From contig JAVYIG010000877.1 of NCBI GenBank assembly GCA_035222895.1, positions 62,001 to 126,000 of the forward strand: DNA of 64,000 nucleotides. Direction: 5' to 3'. The stretch comes from Strongylocentrotus droebachiensis (Eukaryota > Echinodermata > Echinoidea > Camarodonta > Strongylocentrotidae). Positions 12,407 to 22,624 of the stretch are shown here, in pieces. The translations under genes and the position numbers were made by a program. Numbering within the stretch: position 1 is the first letter of the stretch; every line of letters begins with the position of its first letter. A model generated the notes under the pieces. That model made no database searches. It saw nothing but the letters and a program-made list of their open reading frames with translations, and had not been told where the DNA came from.

Positions 12407-14219
12407 AATGATGAAAAAGAGTATTTTATCTATAAGATTCCAAGAATATTGGTAAAAGACCATGCTAAAATATGTAAATGCATCATATTTTCAAAGTAAA
12501 GGGAATTCTTAAAACCTATTCTAGGTATAAAAAAGATGCTTGAGTGCATCTGTGTATCCTCTTTCTTTAAACATTTTCTGCAATTATCTTTTATTTCATT
12601 TCAAATTTAGGAGATGAAAACATGAGATACAACACAAGAGGTTTTGCTCACAATGTTTGCCATTGTGAAACTCTAAATTCCACCATAACGTCTTAACAAC
12701 CACCAAGGGATTTCAAATGAGATACTGATTAGATCCAATAAGAGTAATATCTATGCATGCTGCTTTCGGGGACTAAAGCCAAAAACATTACTATTTAAGT
12801 TAAATACCAATTCATATTTCACAAGGTAAGCAAATTTACCAATTTCTCAAGAATTTCTCAAGCATGTCAGCCTTTCAAGGTTAGCCCATTGATGCCCTTA
12901 TGAAAAAAAGGAGGTTCTAAAATTCTAAAATTCCAGAAAGTAGAGGTGAAATCAAATAAGATTATGCACTTCACATGAAGCTCTTTTTTTCCCTTTTTTT
13001 ATTTATTTGTTTAATTTTTTTACTTACTACACTCATGCCAGTTGACATCAAATGTTTGTAAAAGAAAAAAAGAAAGAAAGAAATTGATGTATTGATTTTG
13101 AACTTTTGTTATTGAATAGTAATGAGGCACTTCCAAGTAGGACAGTTTTGATTGGCATAAATCAATTATGAAAACCTTAAAAACATTCTTCTGCAATGAA
13201 AGTAGGAAAAAGGAGGTTAGATCGAAGCAGTGGTGAGGGTCTTCTCACTCATTCATTCACTCTCAGTTTCATTCAAGACTTTGTGTTACTTCTTTGCCTG
13301 AGTCATCAGCCAGCCAGTAAAAAATGTCTTGTTAATATTGGATGAACCTACTTTACAGTAGCCACACCACAGCCAGTCAATGGACAACCCATTAATACCA
13401 ACAATGCCTTTGATCCACCCCCAAAATGTAATGGCCAACATGTACTGCTAAATGCTCGAGGGAATCTTCTACCTTAACTCGCCAGAAATTATTCATGAAG
13501 TGAGGTATTTTGCTCCACATTGAGTTTCATTGATTTGGGGTGTGAACTTTTGACAGTCTCCCCCCTATCCGGAGAATCTTTGATAAATGCTCTAATTTGG
13601 TGTTTTCTTATGGAATATCATTTCGTATTTGGGTGGGGGATGCCATTAATGAATAAGACATGAAGGGAGAGAGAATCACAAGGCATGCCGTGGTAGCATC
13701 AGTATTCAGCCATCGTCGTTGTCATCGGAGGCTATGGGAATTTTGGCGGGAGAAGAAATGATAATGGAGAGTCCGTTGGGAGGAGTTGGAGAGATGGATC
13801 ATTAAAAAAGAAAACAGTGTGATTTTAAAGACAAACACTCATGAATGAATGATGTCTGCGGACAATGACAAGCTCTACAGTACGACCCCTCTATGTGGGT
13901 GATGTCCACAAGGTTTTTCTAAGACTACCGAAGGCACTATGCCCTGAGCCTGATGGTATGCACTTGATATGATCAATACAACAAAGTGAGAGATGGATCG
14001 AGGAAATTATTGAGTCTTAGCTGTTTGAATTTGCAGAGAAATGATGATGAGGAAATATGTCAGTGATATATTTATGAGTCATAGTTTGAGGGGGTCGGGG
14101 TACGAGATGCAGAGTCAGAGAGGCTGGGATACTACTGCCTCGAGGCTTGGGGGTTCAAGTCGGGTCTGCAAGCGCCAAGGAATTCACGCCAATTTGCATC
14201 CCGATTCCTTCTCGTCTTG
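12407..14219. other. No gene recognised
   Basis: AT-rich sequence with T/A-rich simple stretches at 12985-13080. No coding segment can be supported. Confidence 0.4.
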
Positions 14220-14441
14220 TTAGTCGAAGCCCAAGATGGAAGCAAAAACAATGGCATTGATTTCCAACCGGCTCCTTGCATAAGATTTATCGCTAATAGG
14301 GCAGAACTCGTCAAGAGTTGATCCATCTGATTTGCCAAAGACATCACTGTCTTGGGGTACAACAACAGCCAAATAGCACTGACATTCAGCAATCATTCCA
14401 TAATAAGACAAGAATTCTAAACGGTTTAGGGGATGGAGGAT
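14220..14441 (-). CDS. Possible terminal exon or pseudogene fragment, unrecognised
   Basis: The minus strand has a convincing acceptor-like sequence just above 14441: a pyrimidine-rich tract, CTAAAC as a possible branch point, then TTTAG. The following frame reads about 60 codons to a stop at 14220. It includes the protein-like stretches CQCYLAVVVPQDSDVFGK and LDEFCPISDKSYARSRLEIN, and ends in a hydrophobic AIVFASILGF. The frame also stays open through the acceptor, so exon status is not proven. No good GT donor is seen inside, which fits a last exon, but no AATAAA lies just downstream on that strand. I do not recognise the family. It could be a chance frame. It would lie inside the inferred giant first intron of the 40.9 kb gene. 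Confidence 0.22.
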   Translation of the reverse strand: MLHPLNRLEFLSYYGMIAECQCYLAVVVPQDSDVFGKSDGSTLDEFCPISDKSYARSRLEINAIVFASILGFD

Positions 14442-14956
14442 AAGAACAAAGATAACACCGGAGATGGTAATAAGGTCATACATGGCCGTGTCATGTCATG
14501 CACAAACATTTGCAAGAAAATTGCAGTGAAAATTCTATGATAATGTAATATCTTTCTGCAAGGGGTGAAGGGGTTAATATTCGAAGATTATTCATCATCT
14601 CTACTTTTACAAAACACTAACATAAATATGATAAAATTTAAAATTATAAGGATCAATTAAATACATTTATCAAATATCAATTAAGTAAGTTATGACAAAT
14701 TCTACTTATTGAACAAATTGTTCCGGCTTTCCTCACTGAGTTAGTGTGTTTTCACTATTCGGTAGATCATGGTCTTTAAAGTATACAATTTACTGGAACG
14801 TAATTGAGTGATACATCTTCCTGTAAATGACAATCTTGAACAAACAGACTTGGGTCTACCGACTACCAATATCTCATCTACACTGTATACTAAAAAATGC
14901 ATTTAACTTAACATAATCATATGCACTAGGCTGTACCAATCATGAATTTTTCTTCT
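14442..14956. other. No gene recognised
   Basis: AT-rich sequence. Nothing supportable. Confidence 0.4.
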
Positions 14957-15275
14957 CCTTGGGGGTGTTTCACAAAGATCCTATGTCAAACTTAACTCCA
15001 AGTTGGACTTAGACATTATGGAGAGCCATTTGTAGCCTTAAATAAGATATATTCAAAAGCAAAAATTGAAGTATATTAGACTTTTCATAAATCCCACATC
15101 ATGAACATGAAATCTCCTTGATAACAGAAAATATGAATGATTTGAATCAACATTTTATGCCTATTTAAAAATAACTTTTATAAAATATTTTCAAACTTGC
15201 TAACAGCTTTCCATAATTTTTAAGTCCAACTTAGAGATAAGTTCAACTTAGGATCTTTGTGAAACACCCCCAAGG
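14957..15275. mobile_element. Foldback MITE with GGGGGTGTTTCACAAAG ends
   Basis: CCTTGGGGGTGTTTCACAAA then GATCCTA at 14957-14983 is mirrored by TAGGATC then TTTGTGAAACACCCCCAAGG ending at 15275. The inner arms AACTTAACTCCAAGTTGGAC and AAGTCCAACTTAGAGA also pair. The AT-rich centre has no frame. GGGTGTTTCACAAAG termini are, to my knowledge, common among short repeats of marine deuterostomes. No target duplication is obvious because the palindrome extends to the last bases. Confidence 0.85.
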
Positions 15276-15293
15276 TCTGTATTTCATCTGTTC

Positions 15294-15352
15294 AGAGCTA
15301 GAAAGGCATTAACTCTCTCTTCATGTGTAATAAGCTAACATCCTTCTGGCTC
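15294..15352. repeat. Short dispersed hairpin repeat, copy 2
   Basis: AGAGCTAGAAAGGCATTAAC on the left and AGCTAACATCCTTCTGGCTC on the right form an imperfect stem of about 20 bp. The words match the copies at 4.37 kb and 27.69 kb. It sits about 20 bp outside the end of the 14957-15275 foldback element. Confidence 0.5.
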
Positions 15353-15793
15353 CAAACAGATGATTTGTTCTTTCAAATATCACCAAATGTAATTTTCTGG
15401 ACTTTACACACAAATATAACCACTACTGTACATCCTGGCTGCAAATTATTTCAAGAGGATATTTTAGAAAAGTACACATGTCCACAGCTTCTCCGGAATT
15501 CACCTGATGATTGCGACATTTATTCAGCAATGTAATTCTTTGGAGAGCACCATACTTGTGGGTAAATCTAAACAGGAGTTACCTAAATAGTGAAAAGCTT
15601 TTCAACAATCCAGACAAAAGATTGGTCGACTTGTTGAGTGGATGATGTTGATTTGAAGCAGTTCTCTCAATATTCCCCTTGCACTTCAATGAGGTATGCT
15701 TATGAAGGGAGAACACAAATCAAATTTGGATTTGTTCTTAGAGACTATCAACCTGTCACTCGGTCTGTGCATGTGGTTTTTATCCCATAAATC
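15353..15793. other. No gene recognised
   Basis: Nothing supportable. Confidence 0.4.
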
Positions 15794-16030
15794 TCTTGGT
15801 GCTGTACCATGCACTTGGCAATGGGGAAGGGCTGGATTGTTCCTACTGCCGTACTTAATGTTTGATTCTCTCTCTTCACACACTGCCACTGGTTGTACAT
15901 GTAATACAAACATGCATATTAAAAAATATATATATCTTGGTGCTGTAACTTGCACTTGGCAGTGGGGAAGGGCTGGATTGTTCCTACTGCCGTACTCTCT
16001 TCACACACTGGCTGTACATGTAATACAGAC
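15794..16030. repeat. Diverged tandem duplication, units of 141 and 96 bp
   Basis: TCTTGGTGCTGTA starts both copies (15794, 15935). Both share GCACTTGGCA, GGGGAAGGGCTGGATTGTTC, CTACTGCCGTAC, CTCTTCACACACTG and TGTACATGTAATACA. The second copy is shorter because an inner segment and the AT-rich tail are missing. Confidence 0.85.
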
Positions 16031-17199
16031 TTGAACATTTTTGTCACAAGAATCGGTTGGGAGGGGGGCATTCGGGGAGAGCAAAAAAAGGGGGAAATAC
16101 AAACTGTAACAGGCAGAGATAAAAACCAAAAATATTTCAATACTATTGAATAGATAATCAGAAAGATGAATAGAAAAAGGTGAAACAGACTATTGCATAT
16201 CGAAGAAATTATTAAATAAAGAGAGAATAGTTTCAAGATAACAAAGTCTAAAACTGACTACTTGATGAAAAAATAGAAACCTCAGGAGGGAGAAAACCAG
16301 AATTTGTGCATTCCCCCAGTAGCTTATGTAAATCAACTCACAAGTTTGTACCGCCACTTCAAATTTCAAGAGTCCTGAACTTTTTGCAAAAAGAGAGAGA
16401 GAGAGAGAGAGATATCGAGAGCGAGATCGCAAAAATGAGAGAAAAGAGAGAAACTGGGTACTAGTAGTATGTTGACAATGGCTTCTTGGAGTTGACTTAA
16501 GTTTTTCTCTTTTTCCATACTACAACTACAAGTGCTATTGTTCGCCCTCTTTCTGTAGGCAAACATAGCAGTCCCTATAGAAGTCAGAACTCCTGTCCGC
16601 CTTTGAAAAGAGGGTATTGATAATTTGTAAATACCAATTAACCTAACCAATGACCTGCCCCAGGTTCCTAGCCTGGGACTACAAGGGGTCCTAAACAGGT
16701 CTAGGTCCCACTGGGCGAGTCTCTAGTCTGTGAGCCACAGTCCCATGTGTTGGTCTAAGGAGTATCCTTAGTTTGAAGTTTGAAGTACTTACTTGATTTT
16801 GAGCAACTATGATTAATGATTAAATCATGAAATGCATGGGGGGGAGTTATTCTCAACATAAATGGTATTACAATAGACTAAAAAGAGCCATGTTTCTAGA
16901 ATGAAATAACATTGCAAAGCTACAGACCTACTACCAGGGGATTAAGTGATATGGTTTTGGAAATTGGAACCAATTCTATCTTTCATCCTAAGTTCTAACC
17001 ATAAATTTAACATTCCCTTCTACACCTCTTCATTGTCGCTTGATGAACTAATTCAATTTTCAACAATTATGGGTAAAAGTAACTGTGAACACATCAATTT
17101 TCTACTTCATCACACTACAACTGTTTCACCCTGGTGAGTTCAGGAGACATTTGCGCTTATTTAGGCCTAGGCCCTGTAAAAAGCCTGTAGTACAAAGCA
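16031..17199. other. No gene; (GA)n at 16392-16412
   Basis: The only feature is a short GA microsatellite. Sequence at 16655-16760 is GC-richer and looks unlike its surroundings but gives no interpretable frame or repeat. Confidence 0.4.
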
Positions 17200-17376
17200 A
17201 CTGTATTGAAGCCCCACTGTACTTCTTATAGCTACTTGCGCCTTCTATATAGAAAACAATGCCTAATCGGTGCCTGTTGGTCCCCCATGATCCCCTTTAT
17301 CTTATGTTAATTGAGAGCTGATTTGATAAGATAACCTTGCAGGGAGGTCTAATCCCCCTGGTCAAACTAGTGCAGA
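17200..17376 (-). repeat. Unclassified interspersed repeat, inverted copy
   Basis: The reverse complement of this segment matches 25854-26046 along its whole length, with shared words TCAGCTCTCAATTAACATAA, GATCATGGGGGA, TAGGCATTGTTT, AAGTAGCTA and GTACAGTG. By eye the two copies are roughly 75-80% alike. There is no coding capacity, no inverted ends and no poly-A. Confidence 0.7.
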
Positions 17377-18486
17377 TGGGATTTAAGATAATGGCAACAA
17401 ATAAGTGACAGCAACATAATTAATAATTGACCAAAGACTACATTGTACATCCTTCCTTCACAGGTATACAAACAGGAGCGTGCGTCCCTATGTCTCGCCC
17501 ACAAGACTACCAACATTTGGTATCTTGCCCCCTTCTTTTGTATCCCTTCCCCAATAATGGAGGGGCTCTGATTGCACAAGGGGGACCCCACAATCAAAAC
17601 CTCAGCTGCATAATCTTCTTAAAAGCTGAAAAGATACCTACCCCAATAAAACTCTGGCAGGCTTAGGAGGAGGGACACACAATGCATGAAAGGATTGGAT
17701 GAAGCTTTAGCCTGCGATGATACTGGCTTACAATCGAAACCACAGGATCTGCTTTCGGCAGCTTTGGGGAGAAGGGTATCCTAATGAAGTCTGGACATTT
17801 CCCAAACAAAGTTTTTTGTACCAACTCTTTGTATGGTTTTGATTTTTATTGCAGAATTGTTAGACTTCCTAGAAAATCAAACTTGTGTCTGCCTGTCTGG
17901 TGTGTGTTAAATCAATCTGAATTATCAGCATTCAAAAGTGGAAAAAAAAACTTTTTTCGCTCTCAAGCCATCAGCATGCCCTGTTAGAGAGGGGTGATCT
18001 TTAAAATACTGTTAAAAAAAATATTTGAATATTTTTCTTCATTTGCTTTTGCATAGCCTTGTATTTTTGTAATAAATCATTGTCAACTTCTAAACAAAAA
18101 TATTCTCTACCAGTCTATAGGAGTGTATAATATACTAAATCATAAGCCTACTTCAAATCATTTCTGCAATTTGGAATTTGAGGTGAGGGTTGGGGGGGGG
18201 TGATACCGGTCAGGTCCCAGGCATCCTGAGCCAGGGGATGGGTGTAAATCCCTCACCCCAGTAGTCTGGCTACTCCCATCCATCACCCTATGCTAAGAAT
18301 CCTGAGAGGTGTCGGTTTAAATCACCACCATTCTAGGTCACTCCTCAAAGGTAGCTTCTTCCATTTACAGAGATTGCAAACATCTGGAAGGTTTTGCTCA
18401 AAATCATAACAGTATTCACAGAGAAAAGGAAGGTTAATAGAAATCACACCCTAAATATGATAATAGAGGCCTGCTTGAAGTTGGTA
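17377..18486. other. No gene recognised
   Basis: AT-rich sequence, with a G-run and GC-richer patch at 18185-18260. Open frames are short and unconvincing. Confidence 0.4.
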
Positions 18487-18509
18487 GATAATTCTGTTTA
18501 TAACCCCAA

Positions 18510-18664
18510 AAGGTGCACATTTGAAAACCTTAAAAGGTGCCAATGTTGCACCCTAACTAAAATGGGTCAAGGGTGCAACGTTGAACCTTAATAGTGACAA
18601 ATATTCACCTTCAGGGGTGTAGTATGTGAGGGTTGAACTCTAAAATGTTCAACCTTGCACCTCC
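18510..18664. repeat. Cluster of GGTGCAA / TTGCACC inverted words
   Basis: AAAAGGTGC occurs twice. GGTGCCAATGTTGCACC forms a local palindrome. GGTGCAACGTTGAAC at about 18571 is nearly reverse-complemented by GTTCAACCTTGCACC ending at about 18662. This looks like a decayed foldback repeat. No flanking duplication is visible. Confidence 0.45.
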
Positions 18665-18761
18665 CAGGTGGAGCTGCAGAACCTGTCATTTTCTCGACCT
18701 CTAGGAAGTACAGAGTCATTAAATTAATGGATCTGAATATAGCAATCCATCCATATTCCTC

Positions 18762-20221
18762 TTAAAGTTGATACTCTAAGACAATCCCAAATACTGAGAT
18801 AATTACATAAATAGAAAGCTTTTAACCCCCATAATAACACCAAATGGTGTCCACCCGACAAAACAAGTTTAGAATAATGAATTTATTCGAGTAAACTCTA
18901 CCAAAATATCTAAGTCTGAAACCCGGAAGTGCACGTAGAGTCGGGCCTCTATCCGTGACGTCACGAACGGGAGTCATGGGCTCAGTGAGAGTGAATGGCA
19001 GTGATATCCCTACGTAAATGCTATCCTGTCAGAGCTTAGATTTGTTGTTGTTAAGGAGTATATTTGATGGATTTTCTGTTTTCATTTGAATGAAGAATAA
19101 CGAAGCAACATTTTCCAGTCGCTGATTTCTTTTTATATCCTCATATTCACCTATTTGGTAGAGATTTAAGACGAGTTTACTGCTTAGGAATTAAAGTTAA
19201 ATCGTGCACTTATGAATAGGCGGATGCATTATATTGTCATCAGATGTACATGAGCAGTTTTGTAAAACGAATAGGTCTAGAACTATGATAGTACTTATCA
19301 TAGATGTGTGTGACTGCCTCAAAAAAGGATACAGTACCAGTTAAACATTTTATGTTGTAAAATATCAAACTTGAACGAGATCATGCAAGCGCGCTTCCTC
19401 TATAATATTTTGGCGAGTGATGCGGCTCTTGCATGAACGTTCGTGGAGCGAGCAGAATCGGGAGGTAAGACCAAGCCGCTGCTCTAGGCGCTGCTTGCTT
19501 GTGATGGAACGTACGTGCGCTAGTTATATGTTTATCGGCAATTGCCAGAGAATGAAAGCGACGTTGCCAGCTAAGAAAAACAACTAACAAAGACTTGCTC
19601 CTGACTACCGGTGTCAGAATTGGTAGATGAAGGATGTTCAGGGCCAAGGAAGGCGAAAGACATGGGAAAAAGGAAGAAGAAATCATCGGGAGATTGCTGT
19701 AGTGTATGGTAATGAACTGTGCATGGGTAGACACCTATATACTGTTCACTCCGTGCCTGGGCCGATTTCAACACCAAAACAAAAATTACATGGTGAAAAT
19801 ATCGACTAATAGCACATCGTTGGCATGTATATGTCATAATTTTTAAAAGGGGAATTGATATTAATACTATGAAGTATTAGGGGAAGGTAAAGAATTGTAC
19901 ATAGAATTATGATTTATTAGACTTTTCAGCCTTTGAAACAAAAATATGCAGAAAATCGTATCACTCTGCACATGTTTGCTATGGAACATCCGGGTACGTG
20001 AATATACTCTCTCCCGGACGTGAGGTCATAAATAGTAGACCAGCGCCGTGACTGATTTTCTATGCAAAGAGAGGCGGAAATTTTAGACATTTCAATTGAG
20101 GATTTCGAGTAGACAGAATTTTTTTGTGATATACTAAGTAATTGAAAAACTTAAAAATAACATATACTTGCCGTAGGTAACAAATTAAGGGACATTTATT
20201 TGCTTAGAGTATCAACTTTAA
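18762..20221. mobile_element. Non-autonomous TTAA-flanked DNA transposon, about 1.45 kb
   Basis: TTAA at 18762-18765 is followed by AGTTGATACTCTAAG. Its exact 15/15 reverse complement CTTAGAGTATCAACT precedes TTAA at 20218-20221. Subterminal blocks also resemble each other inverted: GGGCCTCTATCCGTGACGTC near 18944 and, read on the minus strand, GGTCTACTATTTATGACCTC near 20039. No frame longer than about 117 codons and no transposase motif are seen, so it is probably a deletion derivative. A TTAA target with 15-bp ends fits Kolobok- or piggyBac-type elements; the choice is inference. The 5' part carries a CCGGAAGT word and a 12-bp CGTGACGTCACG palindrome. Confidence 0.8.
18954..18965. promoter_or_regulatory. 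CRE-like palindrome CGTGACGTCACG
   Basis: A perfect 12-bp palindrome centred on TGACGTCA, the canonical CREB/ATF site. It lies about 30 bp from an ETS-like CCGGAAGT at 18923. Both lie inside the TTAA-flanked element, so any regulatory activity would have arrived with the transposon. Function is inferred from motif only. Confidence 0.35.
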
Positions 20222-20990
20222 GTGCTAATCATTATTTTCTATGTTCATATGTGTAGTAAAAATGTGCTTTTGAAATAAATCCAACTCAAAACAAATCAGG
20301 TGAGACATGGGTATCTAGCGCTAGTGGTCTCTCCAACATTTTACTTCTAATGAAGGCAAGTTACTGGGATACTAAAACAAGAAATATATTTTATTTATTT
20401 TATCATATTATGATGGTCTACATGAAGGTCCTTATTTATATCTTTAATCCTTTCAAGTACATCAAAACCTTACCAAATAGCTCAATACATATTACATGTA
20501 CATGTAGGCTGACCTAGAATTAGACAAGTGAGCTACATGTATCTACAATACTCATATGGATGGCATAGTGTAAACTGTAAATGTCAACATTTCAGATGTT
20601 ACTTTTTGTTTTGATAATACAATACACTAACTTTTCTTACAAGAAATACCTTACATACAAATCCTGTGTTGACTATACAGATAAGTGACTCAAAGAATTG
20701 GATGATGATAGATTCCTAGCTGTCAGAGGATTAATTGAAATGGTATCCTGACTCAATAAATTGAGTAAACCACACGATTGATGAATAAGCCTACATGGAC
20801 AATTATCTGATTATCTGGACAAAGAATCTCATCTAAATTCATCCCAATGATCTTATTCAAAAGAAAGCTGAGAAAAGTAGTTCTGCTAGCCTTTACAGTC
20901 CTTTAAGCAATCAACTCGCCAGAGTGTTAATGTCTAATGATAATAACCCTCTCTGAGCCTGTAATCAGTCCCCTGTGGCCATTTCCTTGT
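20222..20990. other. No gene recognised
   Basis: AT-rich, with TACATGTACATGTA at about 20496-20510. Nothing else supportable. Confidence 0.4.
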
Positions 20991-20995
20991 TCTCC

Positions 20996-21177
20996 CACTC
21001 TCTCTCTCCCTCTCTCTCCCTCTCGCTCACTTTATCCACCTATCTATCTATTTATTTATCTATATCTATCTATATATTCTCCCTCCCTCCGTTTCTCCCC
21101 TCTCTCTTTCTATCCCTCTCTTTATCTCCCTCCCTATCTTTCTTTCTCTCCCCCTTTCTTCCAACCCCCTTCTCCCC

Positions 21178-21208
<31 letters not shown>

Positions 21209-21211
21209 ACC
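20996..21211. repeat. Compound CT / TCTA / C-run / CT tract
   Basis: CTCTCTCCCTCTC passes into ATCTATCTATTTATCTA, then TCTCTCCC, a C-run of about 14 (about 21175-21188) and (TC)n. Pyrimidine-rich throughout. Open frames across it are artefacts. Confidence 0.9.
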
Positions 21212-21381
21212 TTCTATATGTGCAGTCAGGAAGGAAATATGCCAGGCTTTTAAGCCCTCAAAGCCTTCACAACTGTGTGAAAAATAAACACTGGAGTTAA
21301 TACTGAATGCAATTAATTTTCATATCCAGCAAGCAGTATTTGACCCCATATTCAGTGGAGTCCTTTCTTTCTTTCTTCACT

Positions 21382-21742
21382 TTAAAGGTAAAGACCAGTA
21401 TTGGAAACGCCCCAATTTCAAAAAATGAAATGGAAGCTCTCATTACCAATCATGTGAAAGAATATGTTTTGACTAATACATGATGATAACAAAATTGCCG
21501 GGAAACCGCCTACTAATTCATATATTTGGTAAATTTGTTTCTCTCATTGTCGTGTGAGAGATATAGGGTAGTCCCATATACATCTTTCTGTGTATAGTGC
21601 TTGTAACTTTACGAAGAATGGGCCAAATTTCTTATCATTTTGATGATTCCAGAACCTTGCAGATGCTAGATGCTTTCTGATCGATTCCACAACGTTTCTT
21701 TCACAATGCAATCGCATGACCATAACTGGTCTTTACCTTTAA
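21382..21742 (+). mobile_element. TTAA-flanked MITE (family B), copy 1
   Basis: TTAA (21382-21385) then AGGTAAAGACCAGT, and ACTGGTCTTTACCT then TTAA (21739-21742). The inner sequence near both ends is shared, in opposite orientation, with the copy at 36.55-36.94 kb, including ATTGGAAACGCCCCAATTTC and the word GGGAAACCGCC. No coding capacity. The terminal pattern AGGKAAAGWCCA is close to family A at 4.97 kb (AGGGAAAGTCCACC). Confidence 0.88.
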
Positions 21743-22624
21743 AGGATCATCAACTATGAACATTTCTAAGGTCGTATTCATCTCTTTTCACCTCATTTTT
21801 TCACAAATATCTGGATCATAAGCCTGTATTCTTTTGTTACAAATTCTATGTATTTCTCCATCCATTCTGCTGATAAGTTAATGATTAATCTAGACCACAT
21901 GACGATGCCCAAACCCAGGCTTTCATCCCAAACATCTACAGTCTGTTCAAAATCGAGACCACAATACATGATGTAGCTCCTCAAAGTGTCCCGTTCCAGT
22001 TCAGTAAAATGCTAAGTATTCCAGATGCGTGAAGCCCCTGTGTAAGCCCTTCCATTTTTTCAGTGTTGACACTGGCCAAAATATTCAAAGAGTTTTTCTC
22101 TCTATATTCATTTGTAAACATCATTTTCTATATGAGCAGAACGAGAATTTAAAACGGTTCGAATTCACACACATAATAATAAGAAAACAAATACATTTCT
22201 GTGTTATCCAAACGTCAGCATGTTCTTCGGAGTTGGGAAAAGTAAATAGACTTTCAATAAATCCATTAATTATGGGAAGACAATTTCCTTCAAATTAGAT
22301 TTTGGCAGAAACAGGTGTTGCATCCCCCGTAAGAGTACATAAACTATTCCATACATCTAAAATTTCATATTCTTTTTACTATTTAGTAACTCTGTTTGAT
22401 CTGTGAGAACTACAATATGGATGATTTGAAGATTCTTCTTCAAACGTGAGAAAAAATTTGATATTTTTGGGGACGGCGGCCATCTGGCAATGGGAATCCT
22501 ACTTGCTGTAGCTGTATCTCACCCCGAAGCGTTGTTTGTCGAAGCCCGGCTCAATGAAAGTGTAACATGCTGCCCATGGAGAGCGGCTGGCCACAATTTT
22601 TGGCAAATATTCATGGACGGAACA
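21743..22624. other. No gene recognised
   Basis: AT-rich, becoming more GC-balanced from about 22470. Nothing supportable. Confidence 0.4.

Noticed and set aside
14100-14190. tRNA-like GGTTCAAGTC B-box word
   Set aside because: No matching A box at proper spacing, no cloverleaf and no SINE body.
20937-21287. Open frames of 92-116 codons
   Set aside because: Composition is dictated by CT, TCTA and C-runs.
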